DNA of 64,000 nt from Aquaspirillum sp. LM1 (GTDB lineage: Bacteria > Pseudomonadota > Gammaproteobacteria > Burkholderiales > Aquaspirillaceae). The notes under the pieces were generated by a model that saw nothing but the letters and a program-made list of their open reading frames with translations, did not search any database and was not told where the DNA came from. The translations under genes and the position numbers were made by a program. Of this stretch, positions 1 to 10,519 are shown piece by piece. The stretch is taken from assembly GCF_002002905.1 (NCBI RefSeq), contig NZ_CP019509.1, positions 1,612,001 to 1,676,000 on the forward strand, written 5' to 3'. How positions within the stretch are numbered: position 1 is the stretch's first letter; each line of letters opens with the position of its first letter.

Positions 1-643
1 CGGCGTCATTGCGGTTTTCGTAACCGGCAGCCACAGACAGGCCACCCACGACGTACTTGCCACCCAGCGACAGCACGTAGGCATTGGCACGGTTGCCGCC
101 CACGGTAGCGCGGGTTTCGTCAGTGCCGTACGACACGCCAGCGCTGAAGCCGCCCACCACGTTGCTGTAGTAGTGTACGCTGTTGCTCATGCGGCTATCG
201 CCACGGCAGAAGATGGCCGGGCCGTTGCAGGTATCAGCCGAGGTGTCCGGCAGAACGTTGGTACCCAGACCGATGGTCAGGGTCTTGTAAGCGCTGTCAT
301 GCTTGCCCAGCAGCACGCGGCCAAAGTCGCCTTGCAGGCCGATGAAGCTGTTGCGGTTGGCCCAGCTGGTGCTGGAGTTGCCGGTGTCGATGTCAACGTT
401 TTGTTCGACTTGCCAGATAGCCTTCAGGCCGTTGCCCAGATCTTCCCAGCCCTTGAAGCCGATGCGGGAGTTGTTGGCGGTCACGCGGTTGACCGACTTC
501 ACGTCCAGCGCGGAGTTGGTGGCGCCAGTGGCCTTGGCGAATTCGACGGAGGAATTGATCACGCCGTAGGTGGTCACATCAGCAAAGGCAGCCGGGGCAA
601 CAAAGGCAGCAGACAGGGCAGCAGCAAGCAGTTTCTTGTTCAT
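1..643 (-). CDS. Gram-negative porin, 3' part outside window
   Basis: Outer-membrane trimeric porin of the Neisseria/Burkholderia type, a passive channel for small hydrophilic solutes. The ATG at 643-641 opens a typical signal peptide (MNKKLLAAALSAAFVAPAAFA, cleavage after AFA), followed by the family opening VTTYGVINSSVEF and the motif SRIGFKGWEDLGNGLKAIWQ. About 214 residues are visible; a full porin is about 340-380, so the C-terminal strands and the terminal Phe lie outside the window. The 259 bp between it and the stop of the convergent-side neighbour hrcA (same strand, upstream) must hold its promoter, but I see no convincing -35/-10 pair. Family sure; substrate unknown. Confidence 0.9.
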   Translation of the reverse strand, partial: MNKKLLAAALSAAFVAPAAFADVTTYGVINSSVEFAKATGATNSALDVKSVNRVTANNSRIGFKGWEDLGNGLKAIWQVEQNVDIDTGNSSTSWANRNSFIGLQGDFGRVLLGKHDSAYKTLTIGLGTNVLPDTSADTCNGPAIFCRGDSRMSNSVHYYSNVVGGFSAGVSYGTDETRATVGGNRANAYVLSLGGKYVVGGLSVAAGYENRNDA

Positions 644-902
644 AGGGTTTCAGCTCCACAGGGTTGTCGTGATGGACTGTGCCGCTTTGAATATGCGGTT
701 TCTTTACAAATCCATGGCGGATGCTAACAGAGCTTGACGAGGAGGGCGGCAAAGTTTTGTTGCATTTTTGCGCGGCATTGCAGCAAATGTTGTTTTTTTA
801 CATCATCAAAGTGATATTCCCAGCGAATTTGCGTCATACAGCAACGCAATCGCGACATCCTCCCGCGCCAAATTGCCACAATGGCCGGCAAGCCCCGCCC
901 GT

Positions 903-1928
903 TCAGGCTTCCATCGGGTAAGACAAGGCCGACGACACCAGCCGGGCGGTAATGTCCACAATGGGAATCACCCTTTCATACGCCATCCGCGTAGGGCCTA
1001 CCACCCCCAGCGTGCCCACCACCTGGCCATTCATCCGGTAAGGCGCAGTAATCACCGAACAGCCATCCAGCGTATTCAGGCCGGATTCCTCGCCAATGAA
1101 AATATGCACGCCATGCGCTTCGCGGCTGAGATTGAGTAATTGCAGCAATTCGGTTTTATGCTCGAACAAATCAAATAATTGGCGCAAATTGGCCAGATTG
1201 GCCGACAGGTCGTCACTATTGAGCAGGTTTTTTTCGCCAGTGACCATCACCGACTGCTGCAAACCCAGCGTGCTTTGCCCGGCCACAATGGCCGCCCCCA
1301 TCAAATTGGCAATATGTCCCTGCAGATAATGCAGCTCGGTTTCCACCTCGCGCGCCACCGCTTCCAGGCTGCGCCCGGCACCGTGCCGATTCAGAAACAG
1401 CGCGGCTTCGGCCAGCTCGCTGATGGTGTAATCGCGCTCGGTCAGCAGCAAGTGGTTTTGCACATCACCGTCGGCGGTAACAAAAATCAGCAGCACGCGC
1501 TTTTCCGACAGGCGCAGAAACTCCACCTGGCGAAACGTGGTACTGGCGCGCTCCGGCGTGGCCACCACCCCGGCAAAGCGGGTCAGGTCGGCCAGCAGTT
1601 GCGAAGCGGCGCTGACAATCCGCTGCGGGCTGTCCGGGTGCAGCTCGGTTTCCAGCTGCAGGCGTGCGGCGTGCTCCAGCGGCTGGATGGTGAGCAGATT
1701 GTCAACAAACACCCGATACCCCCGCGCCGTGGGCACCCGGCCCGCCGAGGTATGCGGGCTGCACACCAGCCCCATGTTTTCCAGATCCACCATCACATTG
1801 CGGATCGACGCGCTGGACAAGTCCAGCCCGGCGTGCATCGACAGCGTGCGCGAGCCCACCGGCTGACCATCGGCAATATAGCGTTCCACCAGAATTTTCA
1901 GCAGGCGCTGGGCGCGGTCGTTAAGCAT
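903..1928 (-). CDS. hrcA: Heat-inducible transcription repressor HrcA
   Basis: Represses class I heat-shock genes (groESL, sometimes dnaK) by binding the CIRCE inverted repeat; its activity depends on GroEL. The 341-residue length is normal. The N-terminus MLNDRAQRLLKILVERYIAD and the following GQPVGSRTL and SSASIRNVMVDLE segments form the winged-helix DNA-binding domain (about 1-75). The rest is the GAF-like dimerisation domain ending in the family motif GPTRMAYERVIPIVD. I chose the ATG at 1928 rather than an upstream one at 1964 because family members start with MLxxR and an AGGAA ribosome site lies just before it. No CIRCE element is visible upstream, so autoregulation is not supported here. 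Confidence 0.96.
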   Translation of the reverse strand: MLNDRAQRLLKILVERYIADGQPVGSRTLSMHAGLDLSSASIRNVMVDLENMGLVCSPHTSAGRVPTARGYRVFVDNLLTIQPLEHAARLQLETELHPDSPQRIVSAASQLLADLTRFAGVVATPERASTTFRQVEFLRLSEKRVLLIFVTADGDVQNHLLLTERDYTISELAEAALFLNRHGAGRSLEAVAREVETELHYLQGHIANLMGAAIVAGQSTLGLQQSVMVTGEKNLLNSDDLSANLANLRQLFDLFEHKTELLQLLNLSREAHGVHIFIGEESGLNTLDGCSVITAPYRMNGQVVGTLGVVGPTRMAYERVIPIVDITARLVSSALSYPMEA

Positions 1929-2161
1929 GGGGAGTTCCTGAAAAATTAAGATGGCCAAGCACACCTGAACATCGGCGCAACCGGGGGAAATTCAAGCGGG
2001 GGCAGGCAAACCGCCTTGGGAAATGCGGAAAAAACCGTTGTCTGCACACCAGCCAGAATCCCGGCGCTTGTGCGGGGACGGACGGGGGATGGCCAACACC
2101 ATGGTACAGGATTGGCCACAGCGGATTGCCTGCTTGCCATCGCCGGAAGAATATACCATCA

Positions 2162-2187
2162 TTCATATGAATTTAAATTCATATGAA
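2162..2187. promoter_or_regulatory. Perfect 26-bp palindrome ahead of the ATPase operon
   Basis: Two copies of the 10-bp palindrome TTCATATGAA (2162-2171 and 2178-2187) flank TTTAAA, so the whole 26 bp is its own reverse complement. It ends 11 bp before the ATG at 2199 and is strikingly AT-rich in GC-rich surroundings. A dimeric or tetrameric regulator binding site is the natural reading. It could also be the core promoter region. The cognate regulator is unknown. Confidence 0.6.
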
Positions 2188-2198
2188 CAAGGTCAAGC

Positions 2199-3383
2199 AT
2201 GACAGTTCTTGCTCCGCACGCCCATCTGCTGCACAACCCGAAGTTCCGTTTTCGGGATAAAGAAATTGACCAGATTCACTATTGCTGGTCAGACGGCCAA
2301 AGCGTGCTGCTGACTGGCATCCGCCGCACTGGCAAAAGCGAAGTGCTCAAGGCGGCGTTGTGGCGCTATGCCCAAGCTGGCCAGGCCATTGCCCACCTGG
2401 ATGTGCAGGATCAAAACAATCTGGCCAAGTTCTACCAGGACTTGCTCAAGGCCGTGCTCGGTGCCTTGCCCCGTGATATTGGCGAGCAGCTTGGCCAGGC
2501 CCTGGCCCAGGCCATGCAGCTACCCAATGCATTGTGCCTTTGGGTGCGCAGGCAAATCCGCAGCGTCAGCGTGGCGGAGCTGGTGGATGTCGAGCTGGTG
2601 CCGCCGCCAGAAGACGCCCATTTGGTGCGCCACTGGCAAGCGCTATCTGAACAGATTGCCGCCACCCTAGCCGGGCAATCACCAGACGCTTTGCCGGTGG
2701 TTGGCATAGATGAATTGCCGTTCATGCTGGAAAATTTGCTGCGCGAACACGTCAGCGCCAATGAGCTGATTCTGATGCTGGCCAGCCTGCGTAAACTGCG
2801 CGACGCCGGCTTGCGCTTTATCATTGCCGGCTCAATCAGCTTTGAAAACCTGCTCAGCCTGCACGGCATCCCGCACACCGTGCTGGGTGGGCTGGCGCGC
2901 CAGAATATCCCGCCATTCAGCCGTGAGGAAGCCCAGCAATATCTGACGGAAAAACTCCGCAGCCGCCCGGCGGCAGAGCACTTGGAACACATTCTGGACG
3001 GCCTGCCAGACTATGTACCAGAGTTTCTGCGCATTGCGGAGCCTTATTTATTCTCCTGCAAAGACGCCAACGCCTGCCGGCATGCCTTGAGCAACGATAT
3101 TTTGCCAGCCATTCGCCGCGCGTTTTTACAGCAATTTGACGAGCGCCTGAACAAAAACTACCTGTCTGGCGAATTGCCCACTGCCCACGCCATTCTGGAC
3201 CGCATTGCCCAGGCCGATGCCGCTGGTGCGGCGATTGATGGCCGCGCCCTGCCGGAGGATTACCAACGGGTGCTGCTCAAGCTGCAATACGATAATTTTT
3301 TGATTGAAGGCGAAGGGTTTAACTGGTGCTTTAGCCTGAACCTGATTCGCCAGTGGTGGCGCGGCCAGCGGGGCATGGCATGA
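2199..3383 (+). CDS. P-loop ATPase of archaeal-ATPase/STAND type, first gene of operon
   Basis: A 394-residue AAA+-like ATP-binding protein. Walker A is GIRRTGKS at residues 40-47; the Walker B region is VVGIDELPF near 166-174. The sensor-like stretch LRFIIAGSISFENLL and the following GGLARQNIPPFSREEAQQYL segment match the archaeal-ATPase (PF01637-like) fold. The C-terminus (about 330-394) reads as a winged helix (ILDRIAQADAAGAAIDGRAL, then LLKLQYDNFLIEGEGF). No membrane segment or signal peptide. The gene ends in an ATGA overlap with the next ATPase gene, so the two are almost certainly translated together. Function unknown; its place between hrcA and recA does not match any arrangement I know. 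Confidence 0.8.
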   Translation: MTVLAPHAHLLHNPKFRFRDKEIDQIHYCWSDGQSVLLTGIRRTGKSEVLKAALWRYAQAGQAIAHLDVQDQNNLAKFYQDLLKAVLGALPRDIGEQLGQALAQAMQLPNALCLWVRRQIRSVSVAELVDVELVPPPEDAHLVRHWQALSEQIAATLAGQSPDALPVVGIDELPFMLENLLREHVSANELILMLASLRKLRDAGLRFIIAGSISFENLLSLHGIPHTVLGGLARQNIPPFSREEAQQYLTEKLRSRPAAEHLEHILDGLPDYVPEFLRIAEPYLFSCKDANACRHALSNDILPAIRRAFLQQFDERLNKNYLSGELPTAHAILDRIAQADAAGAAIDGRALPEDYQRVLLKLQYDNFLIEGEGFNWCFSLNLIRQWWRGQRGMA

Positions 3384-6133
3384 GCGGCGTCCATGATGTG
3401 CGCTGGTTTGACCCACGCGGCATGCGCGACGAAGCCATTTTACAACTGGCCACCGGGCGCGACGTGCTGCTGCGCCAGCTGCTTGACGCCATCCACGAAC
3501 GGCTGGTGCAACCCGGCACACTGAGCCACTGGCTGCTGACCGGCAACCGGGGGGCAGGAAAATCGTTTTTTCTGCGCCTGCTGCAAGCCAAGTTTGCCGC
3601 GCATTTTGAAGGGCGGGCGCGCTTTGTGCTGCTGCCGGAGGAACACAGCAATATTTTTGCCGCACATGAATTTCTGGCGGAAACCGAACGCATGCTGTCG
3701 GTTGAACAAGGGGCCACCGGCGCGCCGCCCAGCTGGAAAGTCAGCCAGCCCGAAGCCGCCTGGACACAGGCGCTGGATTCACTGCTGGCGGCATTCAGCG
3801 AGCCCTTGCTGGTGATTGGCGTAGAAAACTTTGACCAGCTGTTGGAGCAAGCCTTTGCCGATGACGCCAATAATGCCCGCCTGCGCCATCTGCTCAGCAA
3901 CCAGCCGCGCATCATGCTGGTGGCCACCGCCGTGCATGGCCATTTTGACGAGCAATACCACCAGCGCCTGTTTCGCCAGTTCGAGCACCACCCCATCCCG
4001 CCCTGGGATGGCGCTGACCACCGCGATTATCTGACCCGCCGCGCCGCCCGCGCCAGGCAAACGCCCAGCGCCATCCAGCTGGCGCGTCTGCAAGCCTATA
4101 GCCATTACACCGGCGGCAACGCCCGCGCTGCTGCCGTGCTGGCGGGGTTTATTCTGGATGAAGACGACCCGCTGGCCGGCGCGCTCGACCTGGACGCCGC
4201 CATTGAAAAAATGAGCGACTACTACCGGGATTTGCTGAAAGCCGTGCCCACCCAATCGCGCAAACTGCTGGATGCGCTGATTCGCGGCGGCGAGCCGGCC
4301 TCGCAAAGCGAAGTGGCCGAGCGCACCGGTGCCCGGCAAAACGACATCTCGCGCGCTTTTGCCTGGCTGGTGGACCAGGGCTATGTCAGCGAATCACGCC
4401 TGCCCGGTGCCAAGGCCAAGCAATACCGGCTGCGTGACCGCCTGCTGGTGCAGTATTACCGCATGCGCTATATCCATCCCGGCCAGCGCAGCAAGCTGGC
4501 GCTGATGGCCGAACTGCTGGCCGACACCCTGGCGTTTCCAGATAAATGGCAATACGCCAACCGCTATATTGCCGATGGCCAGGAGCACGAAGCGCACACC
4601 CTGCTGGAACTGGCGCTGAAAGAACGCCAGGTGCTGTGGGATTTGCTGCCCACCTCACTACAAAACCCGCGCTCACTGTGCGCCGCTGGCGGCGACTGGG
4701 CAGCGTGGGATGCGATTTTGGCTGCGCCAAAAGGCACACAGTTTGAGGAAATGTTGCGGCGCTTTCCCGATGATGCCAGCTTTAAACGCAGCATGGACAG
4801 CGCCTATGCCCTGGCCAGGGCGGCCAGCCGGGAGGAGGTGTCGGGGGAGCAATTGGCACCCATGGTGTGGGCGTCGCTGTCGCTGGGCTTTGCGGAAAAA
4901 TTTCGTGTATTGATTAGCATGCTGTCGCCCAGCATGACGGCATACCAATGGCGCGAACTGGTCAAAGTTTTGGAAGCGGGGGAGCAAAAGTTTGCTGAGC
5001 TGACGGAAAAATACCCAGATGCCATCGACCAGCTGTATGTAAGCAGAACCCTCGGTGAGCAGTATCCTCGCACACAAGCCATGACAGAAGGAGTGGAAAA
5101 GCTGTTAGCACAAGGCACACATGCCATGGTTTCCTCGGCAGAACTGCCGACTATCGCCCGCTGGGCCAGCGAAGCCGCGTTAGCCTGGCTGGCTGCCGAA
5201 CACCCCGTTGAGGCCGATGGCGCACTGGAAATCTGCTGCGGTGCCTTGTTGAAAATGCAAGACGATGTGCGCTATTCGCCTGAACAGGTGTTGGCGCTAT
5301 GCCAGCCCTTGCTGCCTTGGCAAGCGCAGTTTTCACTGGCACCTCGCCATATGTTGTATGAACGCCTTGGCGTGGCGCAGGTGGAGCTTGGTCGATATGC
5401 TGAAGCGTTGGCCTCGCACACCATGGGGCGTGATTTGGCGCAACAGGCGGGCCAAGCTAAAGTTGCCACCTGGAATTTAGCAAAAATGGCTTGGAGCTTA
5501 GGCCAATCGGGTCAGCCTGAGCAGGCCATGGCGCTACACCAGCAAGCCTTGGCCGAATGTCTCGCGCAACAAGATTTTGAACGCGCAAGCTGGTGCCTCG
5601 GCCAGATGGCCCGGCACACAGCCTCATTGTCCGGCTTGGACGCAGCCTGGGCATTACTGGATGCGGAACTGACGCATCTCCCCGGCCATGAAGTTAAGGC
5701 GGCACAACAGCTGGCCGATGCAGTCGCCGATGCAGCCCATCAGCAACATGAGGCTGCTGCGTTTGTCCTGGGCAAAGCCATGTTGCTGGGTTTGACGCAA
5801 CGCCCGGCGCTGCCCACCGAGGCCGTATTGCGTGCGTGGTGGATCGACATGGTGGAGATGGCGGCGCCACACAGTGTGCAGCGCGATTTGCTGGACGAAT
5901 GGCCAGTGGTGTTTGCCGAGCAAGCCTCCTCGCTGGAGGCCTTGCGTCAGATCTTGCGCAGCTGGCTGGATGACCTGGACACCCCCGCCGCGCAGCGGGA
6001 GCGCCGCCGACAAACGCTGGACCCGGACTTGGCCACCACCCTGAGCGCGCTGGATGCTGCTTTGCCGCCACGCGCGCGCCGGCGTCTGCGCTTGCTGCCG
6101 CCACCCACGCAGGAGGACAGTCACGACAAATAA
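3380..6133 (+). CDS. Large P-loop ATPase with winged helix and TPR-like C-terminus
   Basis: A 917-residue STAND-like protein. An N-terminal NTPase (Walker A GNRGAGKS at 55-62; Walker B-like LLVIGVENFDQL near 143-154; sensor-like RIMLVATAVHG) is followed by a winged helix near 305-340 (SQSEVAERTGARQNDISRAF). A helical C-terminal half includes TPR-like units (LGVAQVELGRYAEALASH, about 660-680, then WSLGQSGQPEQAMALHQQA). The start is the ATG at 3380 overlapping the previous stop (ATGA); upstream in-frame starts lie inside the first gene. NTPase plus winged helix plus superhelical repeats is typical of signal-sensing ATPases, including defence proteins, but no effector domain is visible. Function unknown. 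Confidence 0.8.
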   Translation: MSGVHDVRWFDPRGMRDEAILQLATGRDVLLRQLLDAIHERLVQPGTLSHWLLTGNRGAGKSFFLRLLQAKFAAHFEGRARFVLLPEEHSNIFAAHEFLAETERMLSVEQGATGAPPSWKVSQPEAAWTQALDSLLAAFSEPLLVIGVENFDQLLEQAFADDANNARLRHLLSNQPRIMLVATAVHGHFDEQYHQRLFRQFEHHPIPPWDGADHRDYLTRRAARARQTPSAIQLARLQAYSHYTGGNARAAAVLAGFILDEDDPLAGALDLDAAIEKMSDYYRDLLKAVPTQSRKLLDALIRGGEPASQSEVAERTGARQNDISRAFAWLVDQGYVSESRLPGAKAKQYRLRDRLLVQYYRMRYIHPGQRSKLALMAELLADTLAFPDKWQYANRYIADGQEHEAHTLLELALKERQVLWDLLPTSLQNPRSLCAAGGDWAAWDAILAAPKGTQFEEMLRRFPDDASFKRSMDSAYALARAASREEVSGEQLAPMVWASLSLGFAEKFRVLISMLSPSMTAYQWRELVKVLEAGEQKFAELTEKYPDAIDQLYVSRTLGEQYPRTQAMTEGVEKLLAQGTHAMVSSAELPTIARWASEAALAWLAAEHPVEADGALEICCGALLKMQDDVRYSPEQVLALCQPLLPWQAQFSLAPRHMLYERLGVAQVELGRYAEALASHTMGRDLAQQAGQAKVATWNLAKMAWSLGQSGQPEQAMALHQQALAECLAQQDFERASWCLGQMARHTASLSGLDAAWALLDAELTHLPGHEVKAAQQLADAVADAAHQQHEAAAFVLGKAMLLGLTQRPALPTEAVLRAWWIDMVEMAAPHSVQRDLLDEWPVVFAEQASSLEALRQILRSWLDDLDTPAAQRERRRQTLDPDLATTLSALDAALPPRARRRLRLLPPPTQEDSHDK

Positions 6134-6165
6134 CGCCACATCGACATACTACACACCCGCCCCGT

Positions 6166-6207
6166 CACACAATTCGCGTTTCTGTCACGCCAATTGTGTG
6201 CCATAAT
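6166..6207 (+). promoter_or_regulatory. recA promoter with inverted repeat
   Basis: A perfect 9-bp inverted repeat, CACACAATT (6166-6174) and AATTGTGTG (6192-6200), has a 17-bp spacer. Its right arm abuts a good -10 hexamer CATAAT (6202-6207). A weak -35 (TTCTGT) would fall in the spacer with about 16 bp spacing. The position fits an operator for damage control of recA, but it is not the enterobacterial LexA box (CTGT-N8-ACAG). Confidence 0.45.
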
Positions 6208-6269
6208 GCCGGCATTGCCGCGAGCCGTGCCTGGACGCGGGCGTTTTATCCCATTTCCCTGGAGACACC

Positions 6270-7352
<1,083 letters not shown>

Positions 7353-7377
7353 GCCACCCCGGCTGACGCGCTCCCGC

Positions 7378-7424
7378 GCCCACCCCGGCCACGCCCTGAC
7401 CCGGCATGGCCGGGGTGGGCGTTT
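7378..7424 (+). terminator. Hairpin between recA and recX
   Basis: A perfect 14-bp stem (7378-7391 paired with 7407-7420), GCCCACCCCGGCCA and its complement, with a 15-nt loop followed by GTTTTGC. The short U tract suggests partial termination, which would keep recX expression below recA, as is known for other recA-recX operons. Confidence 0.7.
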
Positions 7425-7498
7425 TGCTGTACCGTGGACCCGCCGCCCGGCACCGGCCACGACTGGCTTGCTTACCCAACCCAAAAGGATCACGCCCG

Positions 7499-8074
7499 AT
7501 GAGCGACACCTTGCGCCGACGGGCGCTGGATTTACTCTCCCGCCGCGAATACAGCCGCGCCGAACTGGCGCGCAAACTCACCCGGCTGGGCAAAGACGCT
7601 GAAGCCGCCGCCGACGCCGCCGAACTGGATGCCCTTGATAATACCCTGGACGCCGACGAAAGCATTGACCTGTCCCAGGCGGATGCTGATGCAGCAGAGA
7701 TTCCCGCTTCGCTCAGCGACACGGTGAACGCCTTGCTGGATGAACTGGCCGAAACCGGCTGGCAGTCTGACCAGCGTTTTGCCGAGATGTGGATTCAGGC
7801 GCATGGCCGCCGCCATGGGGCAATGCGCCTGCAGCAGGATTTGCGCCAGCGTGGCATTCCTGCCGAGCTGATTCAGGCCGCGCTGGCCGAGCACCAGGCC
7901 GCCACACCAGAACAGGACGAACTCAGCCGCGCCAGGGTGATCTGGGCGCGCAAGTTTGCCCACCCGCCCAGCAACCCGCAGGAACGCAACAAGCAGTATC
8001 GCTTTATGCTGTCGCGCGGTTTCAGCGCCAGCGTGGTCAGCAAGGTGCTGGCGGGCAGCAGTGAGGATGCCTAG
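7499..8074 (+). CDS. recX: Regulatory protein RecX
   Basis: Binds RecA filaments and limits RecA activity. 191 residues from the ATG at 7499, preceded by AAAGGAT; upstream in-frame starts would run through the recA terminator. Three-helix RecX repeats are recognisable: RRALDLLSRREYSRAELARKL at the start, then FAEMWIQAHGRRHGAMRLQQDL, and a C-terminal helical repeat with FMLSRGFSASVVSKVL. An acidic insertion at about 38-75 (AAELDALDNTLDADESIDL region) makes it longer than the E. coli protein. Its TAG stop coincides with the CTAG target site of a family B repeat element, so an original longer C-terminus cannot be ruled out. Confidence 0.92.
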   Translation: MSDTLRRRALDLLSRREYSRAELARKLTRLGKDAEAAADAAELDALDNTLDADESIDLSQADADAAEIPASLSDTVNALLDELAETGWQSDQRFAEMWIQAHGRRHGAMRLQQDLRQRGIPAELIQAALAEHQAATPEQDELSRARVIWARKFAHPPSNPQERNKQYRFMLSRGFSASVVSKVLAGSSEDA

Positions 8075-8741
8075 TAGCCAGTCACGTTGAAACACGAGGG
8101 TGCCTGCGAGCAAGCCGACGTCGGATGTCTTGCTTTATTTATGTCAAACATCTTGATTTGACACAGCGAACCATCCGCCGCACCCCACCGCGTCATTCCC
8201 GCGCAGGCGGGAATCCAGGAGCATCCACAGCGCGCTGACTATCCGACAACGCTCAACACCCACCGCGCACGCTGTAGCGCGGTCTGGGTTCCCGCCTGCG
8301 CGGGAACGACAAGTGAGGTGGAGCTCATGCCGAAAGAGGTCTGGTCACCCATCACTTTGAAACGCAAGGGCATATGTGAGCAAACTGACGCCGGGCATCT
8401 CTATTTATTGTTCTAAAACAAAACCTTGCCTTGCCTAGCCACAGCGAACTACCCGCCGCACCCCGACCCCGTCATTCCCGCGCAGGCGGGAATCCAGGAG
8501 CATCCACAGCGTGCAGCAGGTGCGAGTTCTCACGACCACCACGCCACGCTCAACCCCCACGGCGCACGATGTGGCAAGACCTGGGTTCCCGCCTGCGCGG
8601 GAACGACAAGTCAGGCCAGGCTCATACCGAAAGAGGTTGAGTCACCCATCACCTTGAAACGCAAGGGTACATGCGAGCAAACTGACGTCGGGCATCCGCA
8701 CCAATGATCCGGTTATATCATGATGAATGACTGCTGGCGTG
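8071..8741. repeat. Array of family B elements
   Basis: Starts with CTAG (8071-8074) followed by the family B end TAGCCAGTCAC, then holds two related tandem units of about 300 bp. Each unit contains a convergent pair of dRS3-like palindromes: CATTCCCGCGCAGGCGGGAA near 8194 and 8471, and the opposite form GTTCCCGCCTGCGCGGGAAC near 8288 and 8585. The second unit begins near 8345 with the variant end CACCCATCACTTTGAAACGC. The right end is degenerate. No gene is supported inside; short open frames here are repeat sequence. Confidence 0.7.
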
Positions 8742-8757
8742 TCCTTAACTAACGGCC

Positions 8758-10344
8758 TTAACCGCGCCGATCCCCGGTATCAAACCGTCTGACCATCCCC
8801 TGCACTTGGTCGGCCTTGGTGGCCAGTTCGGCAATCAGCGTGCCGGCCTGGGCAATTTCCTGGGTGGATGCCTCAATCCGCGTGCTGATATTGATCGTGC
8901 GTTCGGCCAGGTCGTGGGCGGTGGCCGATTGCTGCACATTGGTGTCGGCAATGCCACGCATCATCTGCTCCACCGCCCGGCTGGCCTGCAGGATGTCATC
9001 CAGGCTGCGGGCGGTGTCGGCCAGGTGGATTTCGCTTTGCTCCGAACTGTCGCCCACTTTGCGCATATTGGCGACAGCCGAGTCGGTGACCACACGGATG
9101 CTGGCAACAATCTGGTTGATTTCGGCGGTGCTGTGGCCGGTGCGCTCGGCCAGCCGGCGCACTTCGTCGGCCACCACGGCAAAGCCGCGTCCCTGCTCGC
9201 CAGCACGGGCGGCCTCAATCGCGGCGTTCAGCGCCAGCAGATTGGTCTGGTCGGCAATCTCGCGGATGGTGTCGGTGACGGTACTGATCTTGATCACCGA
9301 CTGATACAGATCCTGGATGGTGGCCTGGGCCGCGCTGACATTCTGGGCGGCTTCACGGGTTTCCTCGCGCGACTGCGCCATATGGCCTGCACCCACCTGG
9401 GCGACGCCAGTGGCCTGGCCGGCAGCCACGGCGGCGCTGCCGGCGTGTTCGGCCACTTGTGAGACCGAGACGCTCATTTCTTCCACTGCGCCAGATACAC
9501 CGGCCACTTCGTGCGATTGCTGGGCAAAGCGCTCCATCAGCTGTGACATCAGCTGATGCAGGCCGGTGCTGTGGGTGTGCATCAGGCTGGCGGCGTTGGA
9601 CAGGTCGTCGATCATCACCTTGATATGCACTTGCATGGTGGCCAGACCGGCTTCGATGCGGCCGATTTCGTCAAAGCGGTCGGTGTCCAGCTGACTGGTC
9701 AGCCGGCCTTCGGCAATCTGGTCGAGGGTGTGGATGATGTGTTGCTGGCGGGCACGGCCACGGTAGGCACGCCAGCCCATCAGGCCGGTGATGGCAATGC
9801 CCAGGGCAATACAGGCCACTTTAAGCGCTGGACTATCCAGCCAGGCCGCCAGAACAATCAGCAGGTTGTATAGCAGCATGGTGGTTAGCCGGGTGGCAAA
9901 AGTCGATAGCCCCCCGGTGCGTTTGGCCGGCAGCTGGCCGTCCTTGCCAATTTTCTGGTAGAGCGCTTCGGCCTGGGCGATGTCCTGACGGCTGGCCGGG
10001 GAGCGCACCGACATATAGCCAATAATCTGGCCTTGCTGCTTGACCGGCACGATAAATGCCGACACCCAGTAGTGGTCGCCGTTTTTACAGCGGTTTTTGA
10101 CCATGCCTTTCCAGGTGTGGCCGTTTTTTAGTGTGCGCCACATATCGGCAAAAGCAGCCGGGGGCATGTCGGGGTGGCGGACGATGTTCTGGTTGCTGCC
10201 CAGCAGTTCTTCGCGCTCAAAACCGGACAGTTGGACAAAGGCATCGTTGGCGTAGGTGATCACGCCTTTGAGGTCGGTTTTGGTGACAATCGTGCCACGG
10301 GTGAAAGGTTTTTCGGTTTGGGTAATCGGAAGGTTTATCTTCAT
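8758..10344 (-). CDS. Aer-like PAS methyl-accepting chemotaxis protein
   Basis: Chemoreceptor signalling through CheA/CheW, probably to redox or oxygen state. 528 residues from the ATG at 10344 with AGGA before it. The N-terminal PAS domain (about 15-130) carries the aerotaxis signature [11 protein letters not shown] and [17 protein letters not shown], as in FAD-binding Aer. Two membrane segments (about 160-200: [13 protein letters not shown] and [15 protein letters not shown]) have almost no periplasmic part. A HAMP-like linker precedes the kinase-control tip [22 protein letters not shown] binding is inferred from the family. It stands alone, with no che genes nearby. Confidence 0.9.
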   Translation of the reverse strand: MKINLPITQTEKPFTRGTIVTKTDLKGVITYANDAFVQLSGFEREELLGSNQNIVRHPDMPPAAFADMWRTLKNGHTWKGMVKNRCKNGDHYWVSAFIVPVKQQGQIIGYMSVRSPASRQDIAQAEALYQKIGKDGQLPAKRTGGLSTFATRLTTMLLYNLLIVLAAWLDSPALKVACIALGIAITGLMGWRAYRGRARQQHIIHTLDQIAEGRLTSQLDTDRFDEIGRIEAGLATMQVHIKVMIDDLSNAASLMHTHSTGLHQLMSQLMERFAQQSHEVAGVSGAVEEMSVSVSQVAEHAGSAAVAAGQATGVAQVGAGHMAQSREETREAAQNVSAAQATIQDLYQSVIKISTVTDTIREIADQTNLLALNAAIEAARAGEQGRGFAVVADEVRRLAERTGHSTAEINQIVASIRVVTDSAVANMRKVGDSSEQSEIHLADTARSLDDILQASRAVEQMMRGIADTNVQQSATAHDLAERTINISTRIEASTQEIAQAGTLIAELATKADQVQGMVRRFDTGDRRG

Positions 10345-10519
10345 GGTTTTCCTGAATTGCTCAGTGGGCATCCTTCACGCCCGTGTCAGGTGCGTGCAAG
10401 CAGTTCATTTTTGGCATTTTTCATGCGAATCAGCCAAGATACCGACGTAGAGCATGCTATGAAACTAAAAAATCTTTAGTGTAAAAATATCGAAAAACAC
10501 GGGATGCTTGTCACTATTT

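Noticed and set aside
721..1139. Short plus-strand frames opposite and upstream of hrcA
   Set aside because: No ribosome site or family resemblance; they overlap hrcA and the porin promoter region.
6166..6207. Classical LexA box at recA
   Set aside because: CTGT is present near 6182 but ACAG does not follow at the required distance.
8190..8610. Repeated palindromes resembling a CRISPR array
   Set aside because: The palindromes alternate in orientation, are unequally spaced and belong to dispersed elements found throughout the window; no cas genes are present.
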